NCBI GenBank assembly: GCA_016930275.1
Contig: JAFGHA010000255.1
Coordinates: 1 to 54,578, forward strand
DNA length: 54,578 nt
Direction: 5' to 3'
Source of the DNA: Chitinispirillaceae bacterium
GTDB taxonomy: Bacteria > Fibrobacterota > Chitinivibrionia > Chitinivibrionales > Chitinispirillaceae
Part shown: positions 41,432 to 51,300 of the stretch, piece after piece
Layout: each line of letters opens with the position of its first letter
Numbering within the stretch: the stretch's first letter is position 1
Notes under the pieces: generated by a model
Told to the model about the DNA's origin: nothing
Database searches by the model: none
The model's input: the letters and a program-made list of their open reading frames with translations, nothing else
Made by a program: the position numbers and the translations under genes

Positions 41432-42124
41432 TCATTTACCGGACGGTTCCTGCCGGAACCGCTCTTCCACCGCTTCCCACTGTTTGTCAACCGGCGCATC
41501 AATCGTGAAAGACGTTTCTTCCGGATAGTAAAACGACAGCGATGCAGCATGCAGCATCATCCGCTCGATTCCACCGACCGGACGATCGTTTCCATATAAC
41601 CGGTCTCCCATCACCGAATACCCCAGGTGATACAGATGTACCCGGATCTGGTGACGTCTTCCGGTCACCGGCATGGCTTTCAACAGGGTCACACCATGCA
41701 GCTGTTCCACAACGTTGATATCGGTTCGAGACGGTTTGCCATCCTCACGGATTCCCATTCTGCCGGAACCGAACTGATGCAGTGGAGCGTCAATCGTCAC
41801 GTCTCCCGTTACCGTTCCCTGAACCATCACCCGATATTCCTTCTTCACCCTTCGCTGTTCGAACTGCATGCTTAACATCCGGTGAGCTTCCGCCGTCCGG
41901 CAGAAAACAATCAGCCCGCTGGTGGCACGGTCGATGCGATGAACAACGAATATTTTCTCCCCCGTACCTTCTTCCAGACGCTCCCGCAGCGAGATATCGG
42001 CGCAGGCGGACCGCTGCCGCGGTGGGATGACAGGAACATCCGGATATTTATTGAGTATGATAAGGTGGCGATCTTCAAAAAGTAGGTCGGCATACCCATC
42101 AAGTGAATTGAGAGAAGCCTTCAT
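41432..42124 (-). CDS. RluA-family pseudouridine synthase
   Basis: This 230-residue enzyme makes pseudouridine in rRNA or tRNA. The catalytic Asp is about 61 in HRIDRATSGLIVF; LLFEDRHLIILNKYPDVPV is the family N-terminus and TGRRHQIRVHL the later signature. It lacks an S4 domain, so it is the short RluA/TruC-like form. The specific target position is unknown. It lies between the nitroreductase and the LpxL-like gene. Confidence 0.92.
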   Translation of the reverse strand: MKASLNSLDGYADLLFEDRHLIILNKYPDVPVIPPRQRSACADISLRERLEEGTGEKIFVVHRIDRATSGLIVFCRTAEAHRMLSMQFEQRRVKKEYRVMVQGTVTGDVTIDAPLHQFGSGRMGIREDGKPSRTDINVVEQLHGVTLLKAMPVTGRRHQIRVHLYHLGYSVMGDRLYGNDRPVGGIERMMLHAASLSFYYPEETSFTIDAPVDKQWEAVEERFRQEPSGK

Positions 42125-42145
42125 ACCACTGTTGCGCAGAGAAAA

Positions 42146-42676
42146 TCACGTCGTTCGTTTTCCGCCGAAATATCCTTCAAATACAAACTCACTGATCTCT
42201 TTTCTCACTTTCTCCGGGTTTGTCGTCGCTACGGGATAGCCGAGCGGAGTTAATGCGACCGGTGCAACGTTTGCCGGTAATCGCAATACCCGACAAGCCG
42301 TCTCGACGTTAAAATTACCAACCCAGCAGGTGCCCAGGCCACGTTCCGCCGCGACGAGTGTCAGATGATCAAGTGCAATTGCCACATCGATTTCACCGAA
42401 ATCCTTCCCGTCATTGCGCTTCCAGGAACGATCATGGTCACAGCATGCCGCGATAATGACCGGAGCTGAATAAAACCACTCCCGCGGGTAAACTGTCCTA
42501 AACGAAAGCCGTGACTGCTCATCGCGAAGTACGATAAACACCCACGGCTGAATATTGCAGGCCGATGGCGCAAGCGCCACCGCCTTGAATAACTCTTCTA
42601 ACGTCTCCTCTTCAACAGGTAGACTCTTATACTTTCTGACCGAGAATCTGCTGTGAGCCAGTTCATAAAATGACAT
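42146..42676 (-). CDS. Nitroreductase-family protein (cytoplasmic)
   Basis: This 176-residue FMN nitroreductase starts MSFYELAHSRFSVRKYKSLPVEEETLEELFKAVALAPSACNIQPW, the FMN-binding arm. IDVAIALDHLTLVAAERGLGTCWVGNF and the ending TPLGYPVATTNPEKVRKEISEFV are the usual distal motifs. It has no signal peptide, unlike the nitroreductase at 13874. AAGGTG lies five bases before the ATG at 42676, which is preferred to the GTG one codon upstream. It follows the barrel-TPR gene by 9 nt. Confidence 0.92.
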   Translation of the reverse strand: MSFYELAHSRFSVRKYKSLPVEEETLEELFKAVALAPSACNIQPWVFIVLRDEQSRLSFRTVYPREWFYSAPVIIAACCDHDRSWKRNDGKDFGEIDVAIALDHLTLVAAERGLGTCWVGNFNVETACRVLRLPANVAPVALTPLGYPVATTNPEKVRKEISEFVFEGYFGGKRTT

Positions 42677-42685
42677 CACGCACCT

Positions 42686-45034
42686 TTACTGATTCTCCTG
42701 CTGGAGCTTCTCCATCTCTTTCTGGAGACGCTCAATTTCAGCATTGAGTTCCTGTTCCTGTTCTTCGGCTTTCTTCTGAACCTTCTGCACACTGGCGCTA
42801 CCCACGATTTTCTGTACCCGGGCCAGTGCGTATTCGATATCCTCCCGAACGGCATCAGCATTTCGTGTAAAGAACGAAGAACGCTTGAATTCGTCAGCGA
42901 AATCATAATATTCCCCGAACTCTTTCACATAAGCCTGCTGTTCGGCATGCAGACTGTCAGTTGCTGCCGCGATTGCAGAAGTCTGGCCAGATTTTGATAT
43001 GTTATCGATTTTTTCCGCAAGGAAATTGAAGGACATACGGTTACTCTCATACTGCATTTTCGCATAATTGAGCGTATCGTCACCCATTTGTGTGATCGAT
43101 TTGATTTTTTCATAGGCTTCTGAAAGTACTGCTTCGGCCTGTGAATAATCTTTCTGCAGAAGGTGTCCGTAGGCTCTTATCAGCATTCCTTCACATTTAA
43201 GTACCGGTTTTTTAGTGGTTTTGGTCAGAAGAGAACCGGTACCGATGCAATCCGACCACTGGCGTGCCTTGAGTGCGGTCCATCCCTGCCCTAACAGTGC
43301 ATCTTCGGCATAGTAACTGGAGGTCGGTACCATCCGGAGCGCAACCACCGCCTTCGACAGAGCGTTTTCTTCATAGAAAATGTATCCAAGGAACAGATAC
43401 GAGCGGCTGACAATCTCCTTCTGTGAAGGAGTCTCCGCTTGTGCACCGACACAATTTTCCAGAGCGGCCACCACCTGAGACATTTCCGATCCCGCACGCA
43501 CATGGGCAATTGCAATGGCGTGCTGTGCAAACACATAATCAGGATGTCCCTCCGGTATGGTACTCAACACCTGAATCGCTTTATGCGGATCATTACTTTG
43601 CAGGTGTGTCTGACCCATCAGATAGGCACCATGATACCGGAGTGAATCCGGGACATTCGGTTTGCTCAGCTCGACATACTGATTGGCCACTTTCGCGAAA
43701 TCTCCGTTCCGGTAATGGATCCGCATGAGCCCGAGATCCGCATAGGGGACGGCACCACTGAGCGGATACTCCTTGATGGTACTCTCGTAATTGGTAATCG
43801 CCACATCACGCATGTCGAGTTCTTCCTGACAGCTCGACCGGTAGTAATTCACCCAGTCGCTCTTGAAGAAATCGGGGAATTCCACCGTAATCCGACTGAA
43901 CACGAAGAATGCATCCCAGTATTTCTTTTCCGAATAGAGTCTTCTTGCCTGATTGTACAATTCGTTGGGTGAAAGACTGGCCAGACGTGCCATACGCCGT
44001 GCGTACACCTCCTCACGATGTTTTCCGAAATCAACCTTCGCCGAAAAGGTGAGTCCGGTTGCTTCGGTGTTCTCTTCGGTCATAAGGTTGTACTGCACGC
44101 AGACTTCGAGGTCACGCCCGTTATTGATTGTCGGGATATTGAAACCGAGTGCCAGTCCGAGATAGTCGATGATATCCTTGTCGAAACCTGCCTGAACATA
44201 CACTTTGAAAAGGCGAAGCATCCACATCCCGATCTTCAGATTGATATCAAACTCCGGACTCCAGCCGTTATCCAGAATACTACCGCTTTCATCGGTGATT
44301 TTGAACGCCTGCGCATCGGCAAGAAAATCCTTGAAATCAATATCAAGACCGTAATCAATCCGTCGTTCCCAGAAATTTCCGATAAACTGCAGTTTGAGGT
44401 CTCTTGAATAGAGTTCCATATCATTCACCGCGAAAAGTGAAACGAGATTCTGCGTGGAAAGCCCGACGAGATGATCGCCGAAAAGGCTGTGCCGTATCAG
44501 ACGATAGGTCAATCCGAGATCAACAATCCCCCCTACTTGCATCCCCCCGCCCTCATCCTTGTTATATCCGAAGCCATTGTTTCCGGTAACTTTCAGATTG
44601 ATTCCCGCCGAAAGTCTATTCCAGAAATGTATCGCATATGAACCAATAAACATTTCACTGAAATAGGAGGTGACATTTCCGTTCGGATCCAGATTGCCGG
44701 CTGCGTCAAAGGTGGCTTCCTGGATGTCATCAGCATATTCACCAAGTATCGAGACACCTATCGACTGATACAATCCGATCGGAATGGTGACACCGAATTC
44801 ACCCAGGAGGAATGCCGCATCAAGAATCGGTGCAATCGCCAAACGACCGGAAATATAGTTATCTTCCGTCATCAGGGCCGGATTGGTAAGCGGCGAACGA
44901 TCCGCAATCATGTTACGCCACCGCTGGGTAAGCAGGTATTCTCCCGGCAGTCCATCGGCCAGTACGGTAACCGCACCCACTGTCAACAACATCAGCACAC
45001 CGGCAGTTCGACGAAGTAACTTTATGGATGACAT
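42686..45034 (-). CDS. Barrel-TPR-coiled-coil envelope protein
   Basis: This 782-residue protein has three parts. A signal peptide (MSSIKLLRRTAGVLMLLTVGAVTVLAD) leads into ~320 residues with the strand pattern of a PorV/PorQ-like outer-membrane barrel (LGEFGVTIPIGLYQSIGVSILGE, RLSAGINLKVTGNN, FKVYVQAGFDKDIIDYLGLALGFNI). A TPR-rich middle (~350-640) follows (SPNELYNQARRLYSEKKYWDAFFVFSRI, PYADLGLMRIHYRNGDFAKVANQY). The C-terminus ends in a coiled coil (KKAEEQEQELNAEIERLQKEMEKLQQE). A barrel fused to periplasmic TPRs and a coiled coil is not a standard domain set that I recognise. It is the third of three large envelope genes in a row on this strand. Confidence 0.78.
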   Translation of the reverse strand: MSSIKLLRRTAGVLMLLTVGAVTVLADGLPGEYLLTQRWRNMIADRSPLTNPALMTEDNYISGRLAIAPILDAAFLLGEFGVTIPIGLYQSIGVSILGEYADDIQEATFDAAGNLDPNGNVTSYFSEMFIGSYAIHFWNRLSAGINLKVTGNNGFGYNKDEGGGMQVGGIVDLGLTYRLIRHSLFGDHLVGLSTQNLVSLFAVNDMELYSRDLKLQFIGNFWERRIDYGLDIDFKDFLADAQAFKITDESGSILDNGWSPEFDINLKIGMWMLRLFKVYVQAGFDKDIIDYLGLALGFNIPTINNGRDLEVCVQYNLMTEENTEATGLTFSAKVDFGKHREEVYARRMARLASLSPNELYNQARRLYSEKKYWDAFFVFSRITVEFPDFFKSDWVNYYRSSCQEELDMRDVAITNYESTIKEYPLSGAVPYADLGLMRIHYRNGDFAKVANQYVELSKPNVPDSLRYHGAYLMGQTHLQSNDPHKAIQVLSTIPEGHPDYVFAQHAIAIAHVRAGSEMSQVVAALENCVGAQAETPSQKEIVSRSYLFLGYIFYEENALSKAVVALRMVPTSSYYAEDALLGQGWTALKARQWSDCIGTGSLLTKTTKKPVLKCEGMLIRAYGHLLQKDYSQAEAVLSEAYEKIKSITQMGDDTLNYAKMQYESNRMSFNFLAEKIDNISKSGQTSAIAAATDSLHAEQQAYVKEFGEYYDFADEFKRSSFFTRNADAVREDIEYALARVQKIVGSASVQKVQKKAEEQEQELNAEIERLQKEMEKLQQENQ

Positions 45035-45367
45035 CTCGGTCCTCTCTCTTTACGTTATTGATATGTAGCTTACACGCACCTAATTGTAAGATACGTTGTT
45101 CACCATTGAAACTCAAATTAAAACTTGGACAACTGCTACTACAGGAATCACCCTGCTACAACCTGCGTACGCCGGTCGGAAGATCATTCGACAACCATAC
45201 ACTCGGGGAATCTTCACCTTACGGCATGGCATACCGGGAAGTTTTTATTTCGCATAAGAGTGCCCCTTTCGTGCAGATGATTATCACTTCTGAACGGCAA
45301 CACTCCTATGCATTTTCCCTCAGAAACAGGCAGAAGACTTTGTATAATTGACCGTGGTACAATACCG
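45035..45367. other. Spacer upstream of the barrel-TPR gene
   Basis: This 333-nt stretch separates the barrel-TPR gene from the VWA gene. The short plus-strand frame across it has no family resemblance. A promoter for the barrel-TPR gene is expected here, but I see no convincing hexamer pair. Confidence 0.3.
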
Positions 45368-48298
45368 TCAATAGCTTCTACCCCACTTTAACCGGATTTT
45401 CGTCTCCAACGGGACATATTTTTCCGGTTCACTTTCATAGATTACAGTGGCCCTGAGAAGATAGGCACCTGCCCCGACCTTTCTCCCGTAACGGTTGAGA
45501 CCGTTCCATACCATGAAATATTTACGATCTCGATTAACAAATGGTAAAAGTGGTACATCGACCGCGACCACATTTCCCACCACATCAAAAATAACCGTTT
45601 TCCCGTATGTTTTTTTACCATTCGGAAGTGCCGGCCATTCCATCAGCGGCCCGCGCGTTTCAACCACCACGACCTTGCCTACCCGTTCCGTTGTTCCGGT
45701 ACGGGCAGCGATGCCGGCTGATATCTGCATTGGATCAACAGGGTCACCCTGGAGCACCTGAATCTGAATCCCTGCACCCGGGCCCCATACAATCGGTCCT
45801 TTTCGTGTGGTATCAGGATAGTTGCCCGCGGTATCAACTGCGGTTCCCACAAGCAGGATGCTGTCCTGGCCCGGCAAAATCCCGTCGACACTTGCCTGGA
45901 CGATAATGGTAGCCTGAGTGATGAGATTACCTGCCGGACAGGGATCCCGTTCAGAATACTTGGATCCCGCAAATACCTGCTTCAGCATATTGTCATGGTA
46001 AACACGGAAAGAACTTCCAGGATCCGCACTTTTTTTGAGGGAATCACACCGTACCGGTTCCGAAAAGAAAACCACCAGGGTATCATAAATCTGATTCATC
46101 GGTCCGTTGGTGTACACAGCTTTGGTGATATACGGTCCCTGCAGATCCGATGCGACGGTAACCGGATTACCGTTTTTACCCCACTCTGATAATGCAGTTC
46201 CCTGGTGCTGGAAATTGACCACTACCCTTCCGGCGACCGGACTGGCGAACTGAAACTGAATATCACCGTTTGTCCACATGTCGGGAGTCAGGAGCAGATA
46301 CGGTTGCACCAGTGCCGGCTGTGCACCCAGCGTCCAGGAAATGTTCTGAACCGAGGGAATATTAAGCCGCAGGAACGGAGCCGCATCCGCCCGCAACCGG
46401 CTGGCATTACTGATGCGGACTTCATCGAGCATACCGCCCGACGGACATGCAATCGTCATCGCTCCCGCGAATGAACCGGTAAACGCCGTCGATTCCGTGC
46501 AGTTGACTCCGTTAATGAAAAGCGTTATGGTATTGTTTGTTTTCACCGCACCGATATGTGTCCAGGTGTTCGGATCAACTGCAATTGTTGATTTCACGAT
46601 CGGACTACCACCGGCGGAAAACGAAATAAACCCGTCATTGTCGATACTGAAGGTGTTTCCACTACCGCTGAAAATATCGGTGGCGCCACCTGCACTTGCC
46701 GGTCGTACCCACGCCTCAAGGGTAAAATCATTCGCAAGATTCCCGATCGAGGTACTGAACGTACCCTGAGAAAGACTATAGGCATCGAAGAGAGCTTCGG
46801 TAGTGGTATAATTCACCGTTCCGGTACCTTCATTCGCGGTGTTGGCGCTGTTTACCAGATTGTTTTCGAAATGGAATACCGCGACGGAACTCGCGTCGGT
46901 ATCGGGGAAGCGGGTAAACACCCGTACCTCAATATTATTGAGGTTGAAATTGTTCTTCATTTGTACCGTAGACTTGACGAGAAACGGATTGTTGACAAGA
47001 AGCAAGGGTGGAGTAACCGAAATGCTTACCGTTGTGGTATCCTCAACGCAATATTCATCGTACTCGCCCTGATTGAACGTTGACGTCCAGTCGTCGGTTT
47101 TGTAAATAGTGACGGTATCAATTACGGTTTCCAGCACTTCCGTACCAGGCCGCTGGATAACCTGAACGACCTGCAGCAGATTGGCGCCGGTAACCAGCGG
47201 AAGATTATTGATCGTGGCGTCAAAATGAATCAACGAATCAACCGTTCCGGCATTGACAATAGAAGTATGCTCCCGCACCTCTCCATTGCTCAGGTTGGTT
47301 ACCGTCATCCCTTCGAGTGTTCTGGGTTCAGGTTGCACGATCTCCTTGAGCAACGCAAGAAAAGTATTGACGATCGTCTCGGGTGTCGACCCGCCGAAAA
47401 ACATTCCTTTGTTGGGACCAACCTGCGTCGCAGCACCGAGTTGGGCGAGATCGACCACTTCGTCGTCCGCGCATCCCTGGGGAGCAAACCCGTGTCGTAC
47501 ATGCAGGGCCGAATCGGAAATGAATACCCCGTGAACGGTGGGAAAGATTCTGTCGGAATGCTGGGTGGTATACGTATCGAAAAGTACCGCCGGAGACCGG
47601 GTATCGGCATCATCCCAGGCACCATCCGTCAACAAGATGATATGGCGAGTCATATTGGAGGGAATCGAAGAAAAATTGGCATCCACCACACGCAGCGCCT
47701 CCTGCAAGCCCAATCCGAGATAGGTTGCTGCGGCATACGTTTTTTTGCCGATACCCCGCTGAGTACATGCGGCACGATCGATATAATCTTTTATATCGTT
47801 AACATTGGCATCACTGTTGAGCTGCAGGGGAGCGAGTGCCGATGCGGTCTGCGCATAGACCACGACACCGATTTCGGAGTTGACACTCTTTGCCCGCAGG
47901 CTGTCAACGAAGGTTTTGGCTGCTTCAACCCGTTTATTACCCGGATCGTTATACATACAGCTGTCGGTTCCGTCGCCCTCTTCACAGCACCCCATTGCTC
48001 CCGGGCCGAAACACATACTTCCGGAATTGTCGAGAACGAGAATTACCCGGAGCGGAGCATATCCGGCATCAACACTGTCGATAGCCAGACAGAACCGGTA
48101 ACCGCCACCGAGTTCAATAACATCTCTTCCGACTGAATCAACAGCACCGTCTATCGGGTTGAAACATTCCGCACGGGGATGCACCGTACAATACTTGAAA
48201 TAAATTTCCTGGTTATTCTGTGCAAATAACCCCTGAATACACCATACAACCAGTGCACCGGCAAATAGAAAACGCCAGTTTATCCGTGTAAATAACAT
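45368..48298 (-). CDS. Secreted VWA / LamG / FlgD-like-Ig surface protein
   Basis: This ~976-residue protein has a signal peptide (FLFAGALVVWCIQGLFAQ). The VWA domain carries a full MIDAS DNSGSM at about D90 and the TDGAWDD loop. Between them is a Cys-rich insert (CFGPGAMGCCEEGDGTDSC). A LamG/concanavalin-like domain spans about 470-632 (FENNLVNSANT, FTLEAWVRPAS, LDEVRISNASR). The C-terminal ~95 residues hold a FlgD-like Ig (FDVVGNVVAVDV, YFMVWNGLNRYGRKVGAGAYLL). I chose ATG 48298 over the GTG at 48319; purine-rich AAGGGAGAAGGG precedes it. Metal-dependent adhesion at the cell surface is plausible. Confidence 0.82.
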   Translation of the reverse strand: MLFTRINWRFLFAGALVVWCIQGLFAQNNQEIYFKYCTVHPRAECFNPIDGAVDSVGRDVIELGGGYRFCLAIDSVDAGYAPLRVILVLDNSGSMCFGPGAMGCCEEGDGTDSCMYNDPGNKRVEAAKTFVDSLRAKSVNSEIGVVVYAQTASALAPLQLNSDANVNDIKDYIDRAACTQRGIGKKTYAAATYLGLGLQEALRVVDANFSSIPSNMTRHIILLTDGAWDDADTRSPAVLFDTYTTQHSDRIFPTVHGVFISDSALHVRHGFAPQGCADDEVVDLAQLGAATQVGPNKGMFFGGSTPETIVNTFLALLKEIVQPEPRTLEGMTVTNLSNGEVREHTSIVNAGTVDSLIHFDATINNLPLVTGANLLQVVQVIQRPGTEVLETVIDTVTIYKTDDWTSTFNQGEYDEYCVEDTTTVSISVTPPLLLVNNPFLVKSTVQMKNNFNLNNIEVRVFTRFPDTDASSVAVFHFENNLVNSANTANEGTGTVNYTTTEALFDAYSLSQGTFSTSIGNLANDFTLEAWVRPASAGGATDIFSGSGNTFSIDNDGFISFSAGGSPIVKSTIAVDPNTWTHIGAVKTNNTITLFINGVNCTESTAFTGSFAGAMTIACPSGGMLDEVRISNASRLRADAAPFLRLNIPSVQNISWTLGAQPALVQPYLLLTPDMWTNGDIQFQFASPVAGRVVVNFQHQGTALSEWGKNGNPVTVASDLQGPYITKAVYTNGPMNQIYDTLVVFFSEPVRCDSLKKSADPGSSFRVYHDNMLKQVFAGSKYSERDPCPAGNLITQATIIVQASVDGILPGQDSILLVGTAVDTAGNYPDTTRKGPIVWGPGAGIQIQVLQGDPVDPMQISAGIAARTGTTERVGKVVVVETRGPLMEWPALPNGKKTYGKTVIFDVVGNVVAVDVPLLPFVNRDRKYFMVWNGLNRYGRKVGAGAYLLRATVIYESEPEKYVPLETKIRLKWGRSY

Positions 48299-48316
48299 TC
48301 CCTTCTCCCTTCTTTT

Positions 48317-48339
48317 CACCGTAATAGGGGGTTACGGTG
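48317..48339. other. Intercistronic hairpin between TPR and VWA genes
   Basis: CACCGTAA (48317-48324) and TTACGGTG (48332-48339) form a perfect 8-bp stem just before the VWA ribosome site. No T-run follows on the minus strand, so it is not a standard terminator. It may be a processing or translation-control element within the operon. Confidence 0.5.
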
Positions 48340-48359
48340 ATAACCCTCGGTAGATGAAC

Positions 48360-51300
48360 CTAATTGGTTCTATTCATGTACCTGATAACCCGTTTATTCT
48401 TACCACCTAATTTAATATATAGCGCATAGTTCTTTTTTGCCTTTTTTTCATTCCCGCTCTTGTAATAAATATTTCCGATATACCGGTATGCCTCAACCAT
48501 CTTCTTCTCATCAATCCTGAGAGCTCTGGTGTAGTTTTCAATTGCCTTTGAGGTATTTCCGATTATGCGGTATTCATGACCGAGCGCGAAAAAAAACATC
48601 GGATTTTTCCGGTCGATCTGCCCACCTTTTTCCAGTTCCCGGATTGCCATGTCGTGATCTTTTGCCTTACTGTAAATCCGGGCCATGGCGTAATGCACTT
48701 CAGGATGCTGCGGGTTCTGTCGGGCAACCTCCGTATACAGATCAAGTGCAGTATTGCGGTCGCCGTTGCCTTCGTACGCCTGGCCCATCCCGAACAGCAG
48801 ATCCACATTTTCAGGGTCTCCCGCCATTGCCTGACCGAAATATTTGATTGCAGCCGCATATTTCCGCTTCACCAGACTGATTCTTCCGCACCCGGCCTGT
48901 ACCTCAGGTACTTCAGGGATCATTTTCAACGCCTTTGCATACGACAACATCGCGGCATTGATATTGTTCTCCTTTTCCCGGATTTCCGCATCCGAGAGAA
49001 AATACCAGCCGTTTTTATTATATCCCCCCTTTGAACGCACCGCCATTGCCTTGCTGAACTCATCTTTCGAGAGATAGATATTCACGACACGGTAGGCAGC
49101 TTCCCCGTCGCCGGGATCTTCTGCAATCACCCTTTCGTAGAGCTCAAGCGCCTGGTCCGGTTTTCCGACACGCATATACGACTGCGCAAGCCGCATTGCC
49201 GCATTGCGTGAATACCCCGCCTGGTCAAATGCTCTCTTGTAACGGTCCATCGCATTGGAATAATCCGCCTCATCAAAATACAGGTCACCGAGTGCAATTA
49301 GACATTCACTGCAGTTACGATCGATCTGAATCGCATTTTCAAGGATCTGCTTTGCCGTATCGGGATTTCCCATCGCTTTATAAATCAATCCGACCAGTCG
49401 CAATGCTCCCGGCTGTATTTCACCTTTCTGCACCACCCGTCTGATTACCTTGTAAGCATCCTCGTATCGTCCGAGATGATAGAATGCTTCACTCAGTCCG
49501 GTGCGGAGGGTATCATTTCCTCGATCCATGGCGACCGCCCTGGAAAGAAATACCGCAGCCCCCTTGTATTCCTTCCGATCCAGCATGATAGTACCGAGCA
49601 GACCATTTGCCGGTGCGAACCTCTTGTCCAGGCGCAACGCTTTTTTCAGATACCGCTCGGCCTGAAGCCGGTTGTTTTCGCCATGATAATACCGTCCGAT
49701 CTGAAAAAGCATGTCCACATTTTTCGGATCGCATTTCGAGGCTGTCTGCAGATGCAGCAGCCATTTCTTCTTGTCACCCTGCCGTTCATACAGCGATACC
49801 AGTTTCAAATGCAGGGGAACGTCGCACTCACGTTTCTGCAGGGCATTTTCAAGCAGCTTGATTCCTTCGCCGGATTTTCCCTCGGAAAGATAGAGTTCGG
49901 CAAGTTCCATGCGAACCGTGTCGTTATCCGGTTCCATCCTGAACATATCGGAGAGCGCTCCCGACAGCAGCCTGGTATTCCCGGTACTCCGGTAGCAGGT
50001 AACCAGCATCGATAGGATCTCCTTCTGATTTTTATCAGCTGACCGTGCTTTCTCAAGAAATCCTATCGCGCTTGCGGTATCTGCGGAAGCCAGCAGTGAA
50101 ACACCGATCATCCGGTAATGCTCAGCCGTCGGTTTTCTCATCAGGCCGATGGCTTTCTGGAGCGTTTTGGCGGCATTGGAGTACTGTTTATCGTGATAGT
50201 AAAGCATTCCGAGTTCATACCAGGCGAGCGAATCATTCGGAGCATTCCTGATGTAGGTCTGCAGATAATCCATCGCTTCCTTTTTCCGGCCGAGTTCCAG
50301 ATTGGCCCGTGCCAGTTGCCCCATGACACTTGGCGAGGCGTTGTCAAACGTCAAAGACTTTTCGAGCATTACAATGGCGCTCTTCCAGGCTTTCTGTTCC
50401 ATATAGAGCGTCGCGAGTTTCTTGTAGTTGCGTTCATCGGTCGGATACAGCTTGACGTTCGTCCGGTACTGGGCCACTGCCGCCTTTTTATCACCGGTCG
50501 ACTCGAGAAGTTCGGCAAGGTGATACGCGTACTTCTTGTTTTTACCGGCATAAAGCAGATACTTTCTGTACCATTTAATCGCATCGTCGATCTGTTTTGC
50601 ATATTCGTTCGCCAGCGCCGCCCACTCAAGCGCCTCGAGATCTTTGGGCGATCTTGAGAGAATGTAGTCGAGCAGAGGAATGGTTTTATCGTACTTTTTT
50701 ACGGCGAAATATGCCTGCACCAGCATCTTCCCGTTTTTGATACCAAGTGTAAGAGCCGGCACTGAATCGAGAAGCGAAATAACCGCCGAGTAGTTTTTCT
50801 CCTCGTACATCATGATGGCGAGACGGATATTCACATCAGCATCGATATGTTTGTTTTTGATGAACAGTGCGAATGCGTTTTTCGCTTTTGTTTTCAATCC
50901 TTTTTTCTCGAATAACCGTCCGGCCGTCGCAAGGCTCTTCTGATATTTGTCCGGATTGATATCATACAGTCGAAGATCGGCTTCCGCAGCGGCACTGTCA
51001 TTACCTATCTTGGTATTCAAAGCGACAATAGCGGACCAGGCTTCCTCGTTCTTTGAATCCTTACTCACACATCGCGTGAAGGCATCCAGCGCCTGTGTTC
51101 TCAAGCCAAGTGTCGAATACCCGTTGCCGATCTCCATCCAGGTCGCGGCATCGGTATCGCCCGCTTTCACCGCTTTCTCCATATACTCTTTGGCCCCGCC
51201 GGCATCCTTGAGTTTAAGCGAAAGAGTGACCATCCGGTAAAAAATGGTACCTCCGCCGCCACCCATTTTTATAAATTGCTCATATTCACTGCGGGCAGTC

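Noticed and set aside
47225..48136. 303-residue plus-strand open frame inside the VWA gene
   Set aside because: It is antisense to a coherent domain protein, and the translation has no family signature.
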